The notes: a model not told the origin generated them from the sequence alone. Shown: positions 17,091-26,151, counted from the stretch's first letter. The stretch is 64,000 nt of DNA from Dyadobacter fermentans (GCF_019924045.1 NZ_JAHXBN010000016.1:113017-177016); one strand, 5' to 3'. A program made the numbers and translations.

Positions 17091-17510
17091 TTAGGCGAAA
17101 AGTTTCAAAAACTGGGGCAGACTGTAAACCGGCAGTAGCGTGAGCGCCTGCTTCTGAAATTTCCGATCATTACTAATGAAGAAATCCATTTTGTGATGAA
17201 GCGCAGTATAGTATTGCAGCGCATCTTCAATGTCGTCGATCGGAGAAGTTAGCGCCAGGGTTACGACCTGCTGGTTGGCATCGACAATGCTGATGTCCGA
17301 GAGAAACAGCAATAGCAGGTCTTTGGACTTGGCACTTCCATAAGCCTTTGTCAGCCAATAGCTGACGATATGTAGAATGGAAGGCGAAATGAAGGCTTTG
17401 ATTTTCTTTTCCAGCATCAGCGATATCACTTCGCGCGCATTTTCATAGTCTTTTCTTTTTAGGAGAAAATCAAGCACGATGTTCGCATCGAGGAAAACGC
17501 TAGCGGCCAT
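17091..17510 (-). CDS. PIN-domain protein, VapC-like toxin
   Basis: 139 residues, a single PIN domain. PIN toxins are Mg-dependent RNases that cut tRNA or mRNA. Acidic residues typical of the active site are Asp8 (FLDANIVLD), a Glu in the DYENARE helix, Asp in DDIEDALQYY and Asp in ISNDRKF. The gene overlaps the end of the upstream RHH-like gene by 11 bases, the usual antitoxin-first arrangement. It ends 5 bases from the convergent MFS gene. The target RNA cannot be read from the sequence. Confidence 0.85.
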   Translation of the reverse strand: MAASVFLDANIVLDFLLKRKDYENAREVISLMLEKKIKAFISPSILHIVSYWLTKAYGSAKSKDLLLLFLSDISIVDANQQVVTLALTSPIDDIEDALQYYTALHHKMDFFISNDRKFQKQALTLLPVYSLPQFLKLFA

Positions 17511-17748
17511 ACTTTTCTCCGCGGGCTTCGTGATATGCTTTTACAAGGTCCTGATCGGTATTTATGCCAATCGGCGCTTCCATTTCGTCAAGTACTTCGA
17601 GGATATTTCTTTTTCGTTCAGCTGATTGTGCAATGGATTTCAAATGATTCTCAATGATTTGAGAAACACTGATTTGCCGTGCTGCAGCGTAATTTTTGAT
17701 GTATGCCAAAACAGTATCCTCTATTGTGATGTTCAAACGAGCTTTCAT
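17500..17748 (-). CDS. DUF6364-like ribbon-helix-helix antitoxin
   Basis: 82 residues from the ATG at 17748; a GTG at 17775 would add nine residues but would run through the first operator repeat. The N-terminus KARLNITIEDTVLAYIKNYA followed by ISVSQIIENHLKS is a ribbon-helix-helix DNA-binding unit; the C-terminal half (ILEVLDEMEAPIG onward) is the expected flexible toxin-neutralising tail. The stop overlaps the PIN gene start by 11 bases. It most likely represses its own operon through the twin palindromes directly upstream. Confidence 0.8.
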   Translation of the reverse strand: MKARLNITIEDTVLAYIKNYAAARQISVSQIIENHLKSIAQSAERKRNILEVLDEMEAPIGINTDQDLVKAYHEARGEKYGR

Positions 17749-17755
17749 ACTATGA

Positions 17756-17786
17756 ATATGCGCATAAGTTTTCACATATGCGCATT
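17756..17786 (-). promoter_or_regulatory. Twin palindromic operators of the toxin-antitoxin operon
   Basis: Two copies of ATATGCGCAT (17756 region to 17766 and 17776 region to 17786), each containing the perfect 8-bp palindrome ATGCGCAT, are centred exactly 20 bases apart, two helical turns. They fill the 42-base gap between the M23 stop and the antitoxin ATG. This is the typical geometry for cooperative binding of RHH antitoxin dimers. Confidence 0.7.
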
Positions 17787-17790
17787 ACAT

Positions 17791-18465
17791 TTAAACTTTT
17801 ATTCTCAAAATCAGCTCCGGATCAGGGCACAAATTCAAATAGTAATCCCGATCCGCAGCATTGCAGACGCCGGGGAAATCGCCCCGGTAACTTCCCATAT
17901 CGCCGATAATCTGAAAATGTAAATGAGGTGGCCAGTCGCCGTTTTCGGGGTAAGGGCCGATGGCTGCGAACCGTTCACCGGCGTGGATCGTTTTGCCTTT
18001 GTGTAAGCCTTCCAGTGAGGTTAATGATAAATGCCCATAGAGTGTAAAGAAGGTTATCCCCCCTAGCTCGTGCGTGAGAATAATGGTGGGGCCGTAATCT
18101 CCGTAATGGTCGTTGAATGCAAAACTATGCACCGTCGCGTCGAGCGGGGCGTATAGCGGCGTCCCGGCTTCCGCCCAGATATCAACGCCCAAATGAATGC
18201 TCCGGGGTTTTTCAGCGTCGGCTGTGAAATGTTTCCGATGCCGGTAAATGACCCGGTCTTCGCCATAGCCGCCTATTCCGTTAAAACGGCTTTCCGAAAG
18301 CATTTCATTGAAAACGTAGTTGGAGAAATCAACGGTTTCGGAGAGATCACGCGTCAGCAAATCGTTGTTGCCAGCTGTAAAATCCAGCTTGCAATAGGGT
18401 TTGCCATTCTGTACAACAGAAGTGAATGCGGATTGCTGGCGAAGTAGTTTAGCGAGTTCTGACAT
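17791..18465 (-). CDS. M23-family metallopeptidase without signal peptide
   Basis: 224 residues. The LytM/M23 core is at about residues 90-190: HLGVDIWAEAGTPLYAPLDA supplies the first His and Asp zinc ligands, YGHLS and HLHFQI supply the catalytic and third-ligand histidines. The family cleaves peptide cross-links in murein. There is no N-terminal signal or membrane segment, which is odd for a cell-wall enzyme; related domains occur fused to aminotransferases in the cytoplasm of other bacteria. It lies upstream of the toxin-antitoxin operon on the same strand, with the terminator of the metalloprotease gene before it. Confidence 0.82.
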   Translation of the reverse strand: MSELAKLLRQQSAFTSVVQNGKPYCKLDFTAGNNDLLTRDLSETVDFSNYVFNEMLSESRFNGIGGYGEDRVIYRHRKHFTADAEKPRSIHLGVDIWAEAGTPLYAPLDATVHSFAFNDHYGDYGPTIILTHELGGITFFTLYGHLSLTSLEGLHKGKTIHAGERFAAIGPYPENGDWPPHLHFQIIGDMGSYRGDFPGVCNAADRDYYLNLCPDPELILRIKV

Positions 18466-18482
18466 TTCTTAAAGTTTAAAAG

Positions 18483-18518
18483 CAAATCAGGCAAGCCGTT
18501 GCCGACTTGCCTGATTTG
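18483..18518 (-). terminator. Terminator after the DUF5117 metalloprotease gene
   Basis: A perfect 13-bp stem CAAATCAGGCAAG/CTTGCCTGATTTG with a 10-base loop lies 8 bases after the stop; on the minus strand it is followed by GCTTTTAAACTTT. Confidence 0.8.
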
Positions 18519-18526
18519 AATGTACA

Positions 18527-21106
18527 CTATTTCGGGTCAAGTGCCTGCTTGATTCTTTGAGACACGTCCTGCAAATGGTAACGCGTGTTCTTGTCAGCAC
18601 TTTTCGCGATGGCGGCATTCACCGTCGTTTTCAATTGCTCCAAATGCGCGCGGGCGATGGAGGGCAAGTCGGTCTTTTCGAGTTCCACCGAGCGTGTCGA
18701 GAAGCCGTAGGTAATGCCCACCGGAATAGACTGAACATTCGCGCGGCCAGGTTTCAGCAATGAAATCAGCTTTTCAGCATATACCTTTTGGAGGTTCCTG
18801 CGGTAAAGGTCGATCGGCTTTCCGGCTTTGGCTTCCGACCATATTCCGGATTCCAGATCAGTGAAAAGATCGTCGAGCGTGTAGTTTTTAGCAGAAATAC
18901 CGGTTTCCATGAGCCTTACCGCACGGTCGCCTGCGAAAAGGGAGGTTAATGCGTAATCCTGCAATGCCTTAACGGCCTCCATACCGGTTTCGGGTTTCAC
19001 TTTGTTGAGGATATTCTGGTCCAAAAGCCAGGTCGGCGTTTTGAAAAGCTGGGCATTCAGGAAGTCGATCGCCTCTTTTTGTGTTGCCTTTGGCACAGTC
19101 GTGAAAGTCGGTCCTTCCATGTCATAGGTCGTCGGTGTATCGTAAATACCACCCACATTTTTGATCACGTGACCCAGGTAACGGCGGTATTGCGTTACCA
19201 CGTTGCCGTAAATTTCATCCAGTTCTTTATAGCTCTCGCCGTCTTCTTTGCTCCATTCAATCAGGTTCGGAAGGATGCGTTTCAGGTTTTTGATCCCATA
19301 TTCCGAAGCTTTCATGGCATTATCACTCAAATCTTCGGTCTGGTAACGCGGGTCGTACGGGCTGATTTCCGTTCCGAAATGCAGACGATTGTCCTTGTAA
19401 GCCTCTTTGGTGAGGGTATTCAAAGCTAGTTTCTCGGCCTGGGCATCTTTGGCATCCGGGAAATTGCTGTAACCCCATTGGATGGCCCATTTGTCGTAGT
19501 CGCCAATGCGTGGGAAGAGGTTGGTAATGCCATCCTCGGGCTGTGCCACGTAGTTGAACCGTGCATAATCCATGATGGACGAGGTATGCCCGTGTGCATC
19601 TACCCAGGCCTTGTCGCGCAGCTTTTCAACCGGCGTGGCCGAGCTGGCACCCATGTTGTGGCGGAGTCCAAGGGTATGGCCGATTTCATGGGAAGACACG
19701 AAGCGAACGAGTTGGCCCATCAATTCATCATCGAATTTCTTGGTACGCGCTTTCGGATCCACCGCTGCGGCCTGAATAATGTACCAGTTGCGGAGCAGGC
19801 GCATCACATTATGGTACCAGCCGATGTGGCTTTCGAGGATCTCGCCGCTGCGCGGGTCGTGCACGTTAGGCCCGTAAGCATTCTGAATGTCGGCCGCAAA
19901 ATAGCGGATCACCGAGTAACGGGCATCTTCGAGGCTCATCGTTGTGTCGCCTTCAGGCCAGTATTCTCCGCGAATGGCGTTTTTCCAGCCTGCTTTTTCA
20001 AATGCAACCTGCCAGTCGTCCACACCGGCTTTGAGGTATTTGCGCCATTTTTCAGGTGTAGCCGGGTCGATGTAATAAACGATCGGTTTCTTGGGCTCGA
20101 TCAGCTCACCGTTTTTCTGTTTGCGCGCATCTTCGGCATTCTTAGGTTCGAGGCGCCATCTTACGGCAAACACCTCTGTATCGGAGCGCTGCGACTCCTC
20201 TCCGAACGTGGCATACTGATTGGCGAAATAGCCCACCCTACTATCGAAAATACGCTTTTTCATCGGCGATTTCGGCAGCAGGATCAGCGAGGAGTTCATT
20301 TCAAATGTGACAACACCCGCGTCGAGGCCCGACGGCAGGTATTGGCCGATCGAAGGTACCGGCGTGGGTGTCAGCAACTGCGGCGTCACGTTAAACGTCT
20401 TGATCGTCCGGATCTCCGTATTGATCGGGTAAGTACTGATTTTGGAAATAAAAGAAGCCTCTTTCTTGAATGCGGCCAGTTTCAGCAGCTGCTTGCTCAC
20501 CGAACTCAACGAAAACACCTGGTTATCGGAGTTGAAGAATTCGGTCACATCAATCACCGAAGATTTCTCAGGCTCCTTTTTGATTGCTTTAATATCAAAA
20601 ACACCGATAATGGGATCAGAATTGGAGTTTTTGACTGCCTGGAAAATGGGTTTGGTACTATCGGGGCTTGTCACGACAATCGTTACCGAACGCAATAGCA
20701 GGTTATTATCCATTCCTCGTTCCCAGCGGATCATCTGGCGGTTCACTTCCTCTCCTCCGAAGATACCGCCGCCCGCCGCAGTTTTAGAATAGCGGGTCAC
20801 AGCCATAATATCGCGGTTAAGGAGCGAATCGGGAATTTCGAAATACCATTTGTCATCTACCTTGTGGACGGAAATCATGCCTTTCTGGCTAATGGCATTA
20901 GTACTGTCGATGAGGTCTTTGAATGCCTTGGGACCTTTCTTTTTGTCGTCTTTCAGCTTGTCTTTGACAGCGGAAGCCACCGCGTCGACGGCCTTGTCGA
21001 TTTTAACATCTTCCTGCTTGTCTTTCTTTTTCTTTCGTTGCGCGTGCGCGTCGTGCATATACACGAATGCCAGCGCCGCGAGGAGAAGGTAACGCATTAA
21101 TCTCAT
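18527..21106 (-). CDS. Exported zinc metalloprotease (DUF5117/DUF5118 family)
   Basis: 859 residues with a signal peptide ending DAHAQ (about residue 22). A Lys-rich linker is followed by DUF5118- and DUF5117-like regions (about 60-420), then the metzincin zinc site HEIGHTLGLRHN at about 473-484 and a Met-turn SIMDY about 40 residues later. Family members are large Bacteroidota periplasmic or surface proteases of unknown substrate. Both zinc-site histidines, the catalytic Glu and the third His are intact. It has a strong terminator and is separated from the upstream ppx gene by 55 bases. Confidence 0.9.
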   Translation of the reverse strand: MRLMRYLLLAALAFVYMHDAHAQRKKKKDKQEDVKIDKAVDAVASAVKDKLKDDKKKGPKAFKDLIDSTNAISQKGMISVHKVDDKWYFEIPDSLLNRDIMAVTRYSKTAAGGGIFGGEEVNRQMIRWERGMDNNLLLRSVTIVVTSPDSTKPIFQAVKNSNSDPIIGVFDIKAIKKEPEKSSVIDVTEFFNSDNQVFSLSSVSKQLLKLAAFKKEASFISKISTYPINTEIRTIKTFNVTPQLLTPTPVPSIGQYLPSGLDAGVVTFEMNSSLILLPKSPMKKRIFDSRVGYFANQYATFGEESQRSDTEVFAVRWRLEPKNAEDARKQKNGELIEPKKPIVYYIDPATPEKWRKYLKAGVDDWQVAFEKAGWKNAIRGEYWPEGDTTMSLEDARYSVIRYFAADIQNAYGPNVHDPRSGEILESHIGWYHNVMRLLRNWYIIQAAAVDPKARTKKFDDELMGQLVRFVSSHEIGHTLGLRHNMGASSATPVEKLRDKAWVDAHGHTSSIMDYARFNYVAQPEDGITNLFPRIGDYDKWAIQWGYSNFPDAKDAQAEKLALNTLTKEAYKDNRLHFGTEISPYDPRYQTEDLSDNAMKASEYGIKNLKRILPNLIEWSKEDGESYKELDEIYGNVVTQYRRYLGHVIKNVGGIYDTPTTYDMEGPTFTTVPKATQKEAIDFLNAQLFKTPTWLLDQNILNKVKPETGMEAVKALQDYALTSLFAGDRAVRLMETGISAKNYTLDDLFTDLESGIWSEAKAGKPIDLYRRNLQKVYAEKLISLLKPGRANVQSIPVGITYGFSTRSVELEKTDLPSIARAHLEQLKTTVNAAIAKSADKNTRYHLQDVSQRIKQALDPK

Positions 21107-21161
21107 AGAGTTTGGTTTTGGGATAAAGTATAAAAGTGTAATTAAATGAGAGGTTAGGGGG

Positions 21162-22097
21162 CTATTTGGCCATCAATTCGGCCAGGACACCTTCTTTAAG
21201 GGCATATTTGGAAACCTGGATTTGCCGGATACCATGCGTTTTGAGCACATAGTCGATCAGGCAGACGGCCACGACGATCATGTCCACACGCAGCTCGATC
21301 ATACCTGGGATCTCCATGCGTTCGTCGTGGTTGCGGGAGAGGATGAGGGCGTAGGCCCGGTAAAATTCTTCGAGGGGAATATCGAAATCGGTTTGGGATG
21401 CGGGCGGCCAATCACTGGTGCGAAAATGGAAATCGATATCGACGAGGGTATCAAACGTACCCGACGAGCCTACCAGTTTTTCGGGCGCATATTGGTGCAC
21501 CGCATTCGCGAGCGGGATCAGGTTTTCATCGAAATGATTATAGAGTGCCCGGCGGTCGGCCTGCGAAAGTGGGTCGTTCCGCATGAATTTTTCCATCAGG
21601 CGCTGTCCGCCGATTTCGAAACTCTGCTTCCAGAAAATCTGTGAGCGGTTACCGATGATGAATTCCACACTCCCGCCGCCGATATCCATAATGAGCGAAG
21701 GAACGTCACCGATGTCAGCCCCGTGGCGTACACCATAATATATGTACTCGGCCTCGCGGTTGCCGTCAATGACGGTCACCTCGATATTGGTTTTTTCTAA
21801 AATTTCGGAGCAAAACTCGTGACGGTTTTCCGCATTGCGCACCGCGCTGGTGCCGAATGCGAACGTTTTTTCGGGCATTACTTCAAAAGAATCGAGCTTT
21901 TCGCGGAAATAGGAGAGGACGGCAAGCGCGCGGTCCTGCGCTTCGGGGGTGATCAAGCGTTTGTTAATACCCCCCAAACCGATCCTGGCAGGCCTGCTTT
22001 CGTGGAAAACAGTCTTAAAATGAGCGCCGTTAGGCTCCGCGATCAGCAGGTGAAATGTGTTGGTGCCTAAATCAATTATTCCCAGTCTGGAACTCAT
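21162..22097 (-). CDS. Ppx/GppA-family phosphatase
   Basis: 311 residues, the single-module length. The ASKHA fold is marked by GIIDLGTNTFHLLIAE at the N-terminus (phosphate 1 loop), FGTSAVRNAENR around residue 85 and MDIGGGSVEFIIG around residue 142 (phosphate 2 loop). Members hydrolyse polyphosphate or pppGpp, linking phosphate storage and the stringent response; sequence alone does not separate the two activities. The start is ATG at 22097. It is divergent from rpsU across a 157-base gap. Confidence 0.92.
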   Translation of the reverse strand: MSSRLGIIDLGTNTFHLLIAEPNGAHFKTVFHESRPARIGLGGINKRLITPEAQDRALAVLSYFREKLDSFEVMPEKTFAFGTSAVRNAENRHEFCSEILEKTNIEVTVIDGNREAEYIYYGVRHGADIGDVPSLIMDIGGGSVEFIIGNRSQIFWKQSFEIGGQRLMEKFMRNDPLSQADRRALYNHFDENLIPLANAVHQYAPEKLVGSSGTFDTLVDIDFHFRTSDWPPASQTDFDIPLEEFYRAYALILSRNHDERMEIPGMIELRVDMIVVAVCLIDYVLKTHGIRQIQVSKYALKEGVLAELMAK

Positions 22098-22254
22098 ATT
22101 GGGCTGTTTAATCTGTTAATGACTAGTGTTTCAATGCAATGGATACAAAAATAAACGAATTTTAACGACTTATTTCTTGATTTTCTGTTGGATATAGTTT
22201 TTCTTTGCAGTCCGATTTCAGAAACCAATTCAAAGAACATTAGAAATTATAAGC

Positions 22255-22449
22255 ATGCTTATTATTAACATTAAAGACAACGAATCGATTGATCGCGCTC
22301 TTAAGCGTTACAAGAAGAAATTTGAAAGAACTGGTACAATGCGTGAGCTTCGTGCCCGTACAGCTTTCGAAAAACCATCTGTTAAGCGTCGTTTCGAAGT
22401 TTTGCGTGCCGTTTACAAAGAGAAAACTTACGGTCACTTAGAAGACTAG
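22255..22449 (+). CDS. rpsU: Small ribosomal subunit protein bS21
   Basis: 64 residues. bS21 binds near the 3' end of 16S rRNA; in Bacteroidota it helps to hide the anti-Shine-Dalgarno tail. The sequence NESIDRALKRYKKKFERTGTMRELRAR and FEKPSVKRR are standard. No AGGAGG-like sequence precedes the ATG (the 20 bases upstream are A-rich), so this copy shows no sign of the SD-dependent autoregulation reported for Flavobacterium rpsU. A terminator hairpin follows after 61 bases. Confidence 0.98.
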   Translation: MLIINIKDNESIDRALKRYKKKFERTGTMRELRARTAFEKPSVKRRFEVLRAVYKEKTYGHLED

Positions 22450-22510
22450 TTCCTGGCGGAATGGTTCTCTGAAAGACTTCTATAGGATTATTGTATCCAT
22501 ATCATACGAG

Positions 22511-22542
22511 AGGAGCTATCTTGAATTAGATGGCTCCTTTTT
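22511..22542 (+). terminator. Terminator after rpsU
   Basis: An 11-bp stem with one wobble pair (22511-22521 with 22528-22538), 6-base loop, then five T. It ends 14 bases before the XerC/D start. Confidence 0.8.
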
Positions 22543-22555
22543 GTATGTTCGGACT

Positions 22556-23428
22556 ATGATAACGCCGTTTCTGGAATTCCTCCAATTCGAAAAGCGCTCC
22601 AGTGCGCATACGATCAAATCGTACCAGACTGATCTCGAACAGTTTCAGAAATACCTCCTTTTCCAATACGACTGCGCCGAACCCGAAATGGCCAAGGCCC
22701 CGATGCTGCGATCCTGGGTGGTGAGTTTGATGGAAGAGGGCCTTAATCCGTCGTCGATTAACCGGAAAATTGCGGCGCTCCGGACTTTCTATGGTTATTT
22801 AAGGAAGAAAAAGCATATCGACAGTGATCCGACGAAAATCCTGTCGGCTTTGAAAACGCGTAAGAAACTGCCTGCATACGTGGAAGAGAAATCCATGGAA
22901 TTGCTTTTTGAAGAGGGGACATTCACCGATGATTTCGAGGGGCTGCGCGACAGGGTGATTATGGAACTGCTCTACGGCAGTGGGATCCGGCTTTCGGAGC
23001 TGGTGGAATTGGAATTGAAAGATCTGAACCTGCCTGCCCGTACCATTCGGGTCTTCGGAAAGCGATCTAAGGAGCGGATCGTGCCGGTTTCTACGTCTCT
23101 GGTGCAGTTACTTCAAAAATATATAGCACAGCGTGCGCCGGAGGAAAATACGGATACTCTGCTACTAACCGATTCAAATAAAGCTATTTACCCTGTTTTT
23201 GTGCAGCGAAAGGTGAAACAGTACCTTTCGGCCGTTACGACGTTGTCGCAAAAGAGTCCGCACGTGCTCAGGCACACGTATGCGACGCATTTGCTCAACC
23301 GCGGGGCCGATCTGAACGCGATCAAGGAGTTACTGGGCCATGCTAACCTGGCTGCAACGCAGATTTACACCCATAACTCCATCGAAAAGCTTAAAAAATC
23401 ACATCAACAAGCGCATCCCAAAGCCTGA
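22556..23428 (+). CDS. Tyrosine recombinase XerC/XerD family
   Basis: 290 residues from the ATG at 22556; a TTG five codons earlier lies inside the terminator tail and is less likely. The N-terminal SAM-like core-binding domain (LEFLQFEKRSSAHTIKSYQTD) is followed by the catalytic domain: Arg145 in GIRLSEL, His236 and Arg239 in HVLRHTYATHLL, a His in LLGHANLAATQIYTH and the nucleophile Tyr271. This matches chromosomally encoded Xer proteins that resolve dimers at dif, not an integrase of an element; no att-like repeats were seen nearby. Upstream rpsU and downstream ppc are core genes. Confidence 0.93.
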   Translation: MITPFLEFLQFEKRSSAHTIKSYQTDLEQFQKYLLFQYDCAEPEMAKAPMLRSWVVSLMEEGLNPSSINRKIAALRTFYGYLRKKKHIDSDPTKILSALKTRKKLPAYVEEKSMELLFEEGTFTDDFEGLRDRVIMELLYGSGIRLSELVELELKDLNLPARTIRVFGKRSKERIVPVSTSLVQLLQKYIAQRAPEENTDTLLLTDSNKAIYPVFVQRKVKQYLSAVTTLSQKSPHVLRHTYATHLLNRGADLNAIKELLGHANLAATQIYTHNSIEKLKKSHQQAHPKA

Positions 23429-23445
23429 AACCCATTTTTTAAGGT

Positions 23446-23453
23446 TATATTTG
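23446..23453 (+). promoter_or_regulatory. -7 box of the ppc promoter
   Basis: TATATTTG is a perfect TAnnTTTG match 41 bases before the ppc ATG. No TTTG lies 19-20 bases upstream, so only the -7 element is supported. Confidence 0.45.
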
Positions 23454-23494
23454 CCTTCAGTGCAAATTTCAAAATATAATTTCGTCACTCCATT

Positions 23495-26077
23495 ATGAAT
23501 AATAGTTTCCAGGACGCAGTTGTAACGAAGTATAATATTTTTAATAGCCTGTTTCTGAGCTTACCCTACCGCGGTATATTCCAAACAGGCTCCCTGCTTC
23601 CGATACTGACTCAGCAAAGTGAGATTGGCTTTCAGGAAGGCAAATCTCCCAAAGAAATCATCGAGCATTTTTTTTCAGAGCTCCTGGAAACGGCTACTCC
23701 CAAGGAACGTGCGGATTTGCTTTTTGCATTTATCCAATATATCGAACGCCAGGTCGTACTTTTCGACTCGGTGGAAGATGCGGCCTTCGACGAGACCCAC
23801 GACCTGACCGGCAAAGGCTCGGTAACTTACCTGACTGAACGCCTGGAAAACGACGAGCTGAAAAAGAAGCTCCTCGCCAAATTGGAAGATTTTAGCGTGC
23901 GCATCGTACTGACTGCCCACCCGACCCAGTTTTACTCGGGCAAAGTGTTGGGCATTATCAATGATCTGGAAGATGCTATCAAAGCCAACGATTTTACGGA
24001 GGTAAACCAGCTGCTATTACAGCTTGGGAAAACGGCTTTCATTAACCATGAAAAACCTACGCCGTTCGATGAGGCGGTGAGCCTGTGCTGGTTCCTCGAA
24101 AACGTATATTATGATGCCATACCGTCCATTCTCGAAAAACTGATTAATGGTCTGGGAATGAGCGTACACGATTGGCCTTACCCGAACGTATTCCGTCTGG
24201 GCTTCTGGCCCGGCGGGGACCGCGACGGTAACCCGTTCGTGAACCCGGAAATCACTCTGAAAGTGGCCGATCGCCTTCGCGAGACGCTTTTGCGTGGCTA
24301 TTATCGAGATATTCGCCAATTGAAACGCCGCCTTACCTTTAAAGGAGTGGACGATGCGGTTTCGCTGGCGGAGAAAAAAATGAACAGCACCATTTTCGGG
24401 CCATTTGAGGAAGGTTACGAAAGTGCGCAGGAGCTGATCGATGAGTTATTAAAAGCACGTGAAGTGCTGGTGAACAAGCATCAGGGCCTTTTCGTAGAGC
24501 TGCTGGATAACTTTATATTGAAACTCAATCTGTTCGGGTTCTTCTTTGCAAGTCTCGACGTCCGGCAGGACAGCCGCAAGCACGGCAAAGCCTGGGAGGA
24601 CATTCTGAAAAGGCTGGAAAAGAAAATCCCGTTACTGAAATACAGCGACTACCAGAGCTGGGACGAAGCGAAAAAGATCGATCTGCTGCTCTCGCTGAAT
24701 ATACCGCTTCGCGACGAAGATTATGAGGATGAGCTTACCAAAGACATTCTCGGGTCGATCCGGGCGATCAAAACGATCCAGGAGAAGAACGGCGAAAAAG
24801 GCGCGCACCGGTATGTGATCAGCAACAACACTTCTGCATTGAATGTAATGCAGGTAGTGTCGCTGGCCAAAAACCTGATCGCAGACGAAGAAGGCAAGCT
24901 GGCGCTCGACGTCGTACCGCTTTTTGAAACCGTGGATGACCTGGCCAATGCACCGGGCATTATGCGGACGCTCTACGAAAATGAATATTACCGCAACCAC
25001 CTGACCAACCGCGAGAATCACCAGACGATCATGGTGGGCTTCTCGGATGGTACCAAAGATGGCGGCTATTTGCGTGCTAACTGGTCTATTTACCGTGCTA
25101 AGGAGGAACTGACCAAGGTATCTCGCGAGTTTGGCATCAAAGTGACGTTCTTCGACGGCCGTGGGGGACCTCCTGCACGCGGCGGCGGCAATAACCACAA
25201 CTTCTATTCGTCACTGGGCAAGGATATTGAGGATAAAGAAATCCAACTGACCGTTCAGGGACAGACCATCAGTTCCAACTATGGTACCGTTACGACGGCC
25301 ATGTATAACCTGGAAAGGCTATTTACTGCCGGCCTCGAAAATCACCTTTTCAAAGGCCACCGCGACGACGAACTGACAGACGCCGATAAGGACCTGATCG
25401 AGGAAATGGCGGAAATAGCCTACAACTCCTATCTGGATCTGAAAAATCACCCGATGTTTGTCAAATACCTCGATAAAAAGACGCCATTGCGCTTTTACGG
25501 ACAAACCAATATCGGTAGTCGCCCGACCAAACGCGGGAACGACGACGAAGGATTGAAATTCGAGGACTTGCGTGCAATTCCGTTCGTGGGCTCGTGGGCG
25601 CAGATGAAGCAGAACGTACCGGGCTTTTACGGTTTCGGAACAGCTATCCGCGAACTGGCAAAACAGAATAAGGTTGAAGATATCAAGAAGCTTTACCAGA
25701 AGTCACTCTTCTTCCGGACATTGATAGAAAACTCGATGCAGTCGCTTTCGAAGGCATTTTTCCCCGCCACCAAATACCTCCGCGACGAAGAGGAATACCG
25801 CGAGTTCTGGGACAAAATGTATGAGGAATTCCTGCTAACCCGCGAACTTCTGCTGGAAGTTTCCGGTCAGAAGGAGCTGCTCGATAGCAACAACGTCACC
25901 AAGGTTTCGATCAAAACCCGCGAACGCATTGTATTGCCCTTGATCACCATCCAGCAATATGCATTGCAAATGCTCGCCGGCGATCCAAAGGCCTTGCCCG
26001 TGGATGTGGAGACTTATAACCAGCTGATTATCCGGGCGATGTTCGGGATTATTAATGCGGCGCGGAATTCGGCGTAG
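23495..26077 (+). CDS. ppc: Phosphoenolpyruvate carboxylase
   Basis: 860 residues. PEPC carboxylates PEP to oxaloacetate, refilling the TCA cycle. Signature regions are VLTAHPTQFYSGK (catalytic His, about residue 148), FWPGGDRDGNPFV (about 246), VGFSDGTKDGGYLRANW (about 514) and FFDGRGGPPARGGG (about 552). The C-terminus ends INAARNSA where many homologues end in RNTG. It has its own candidate promoter and a strong terminator, so it is monocistronic. Confidence 0.97.
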   Translation: MNNSFQDAVVTKYNIFNSLFLSLPYRGIFQTGSLLPILTQQSEIGFQEGKSPKEIIEHFFSELLETATPKERADLLFAFIQYIERQVVLFDSVEDAAFDETHDLTGKGSVTYLTERLENDELKKKLLAKLEDFSVRIVLTAHPTQFYSGKVLGIINDLEDAIKANDFTEVNQLLLQLGKTAFINHEKPTPFDEAVSLCWFLENVYYDAIPSILEKLINGLGMSVHDWPYPNVFRLGFWPGGDRDGNPFVNPEITLKVADRLRETLLRGYYRDIRQLKRRLTFKGVDDAVSLAEKKMNSTIFGPFEEGYESAQELIDELLKAREVLVNKHQGLFVELLDNFILKLNLFGFFFASLDVRQDSRKHGKAWEDILKRLEKKIPLLKYSDYQSWDEAKKIDLLLSLNIPLRDEDYEDELTKDILGSIRAIKTIQEKNGEKGAHRYVISNNTSALNVMQVVSLAKNLIADEEGKLALDVVPLFETVDDLANAPGIMRTLYENEYYRNHLTNRENHQTIMVGFSDGTKDGGYLRANWSIYRAKEELTKVSREFGIKVTFFDGRGGPPARGGGNNHNFYSSLGKDIEDKEIQLTVQGQTISSNYGTVTTAMYNLERLFTAGLENHLFKGHRDDELTDADKDLIEEMAEIAYNSYLDLKNHPMFVKYLDKKTPLRFYGQTNIGSRPTKRGNDDEGLKFEDLRAIPFVGSWAQMKQNVPGFYGFGTAIRELAKQNKVEDIKKLYQKSLFFRTLIENSMQSLSKAFFPATKYLRDEEEYREFWDKMYEEFLLTRELLLEVSGQKELLDSNNVTKVSIKTRERIVLPLITIQQYALQMLAGDPKALPVDVETYNQLIIRAMFGIINAARNSA

Positions 26078-26103
26078 AAGATTTATAGAATAATTTAATA
26101 TTC

Positions 26104-26136
26104 AGGAGCCGGGTAAAACCCGGCTCCTGTTGTTTT
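26104..26136 (+). terminator. Terminator after ppc
   Basis: A perfect 10-bp GC-rich stem AGGAGCCGGG/CCCGGCTCCT with a 5-base loop, then GTTGTTTT. Confidence 0.85.
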
Positions 26137-26151
26137 CCGGTTATTGGTTTT

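Noticed and set aside
17091..18465. M23 gene plus PIN/antitoxin pair as a defence system
   Set aside because: The palindromic operator and stop-start gap separate the pair from the M23 gene; no nuclease, helicase or phage-sensing gene is near.
19478..20698. 406-codon + strand open frame
   Set aside because: Antisense to the DUF5117 metalloprotease, whose signal peptide, zinc site and Met-turn are convincing; the antisense product has no recognisable features.
22556..23428. Xer-type recombinase as sign of an integrated element
   Set aside because: Flanked by core genes rpsU and ppc, no att repeats or cargo genes; sequence fits chromosomal XerC/D.
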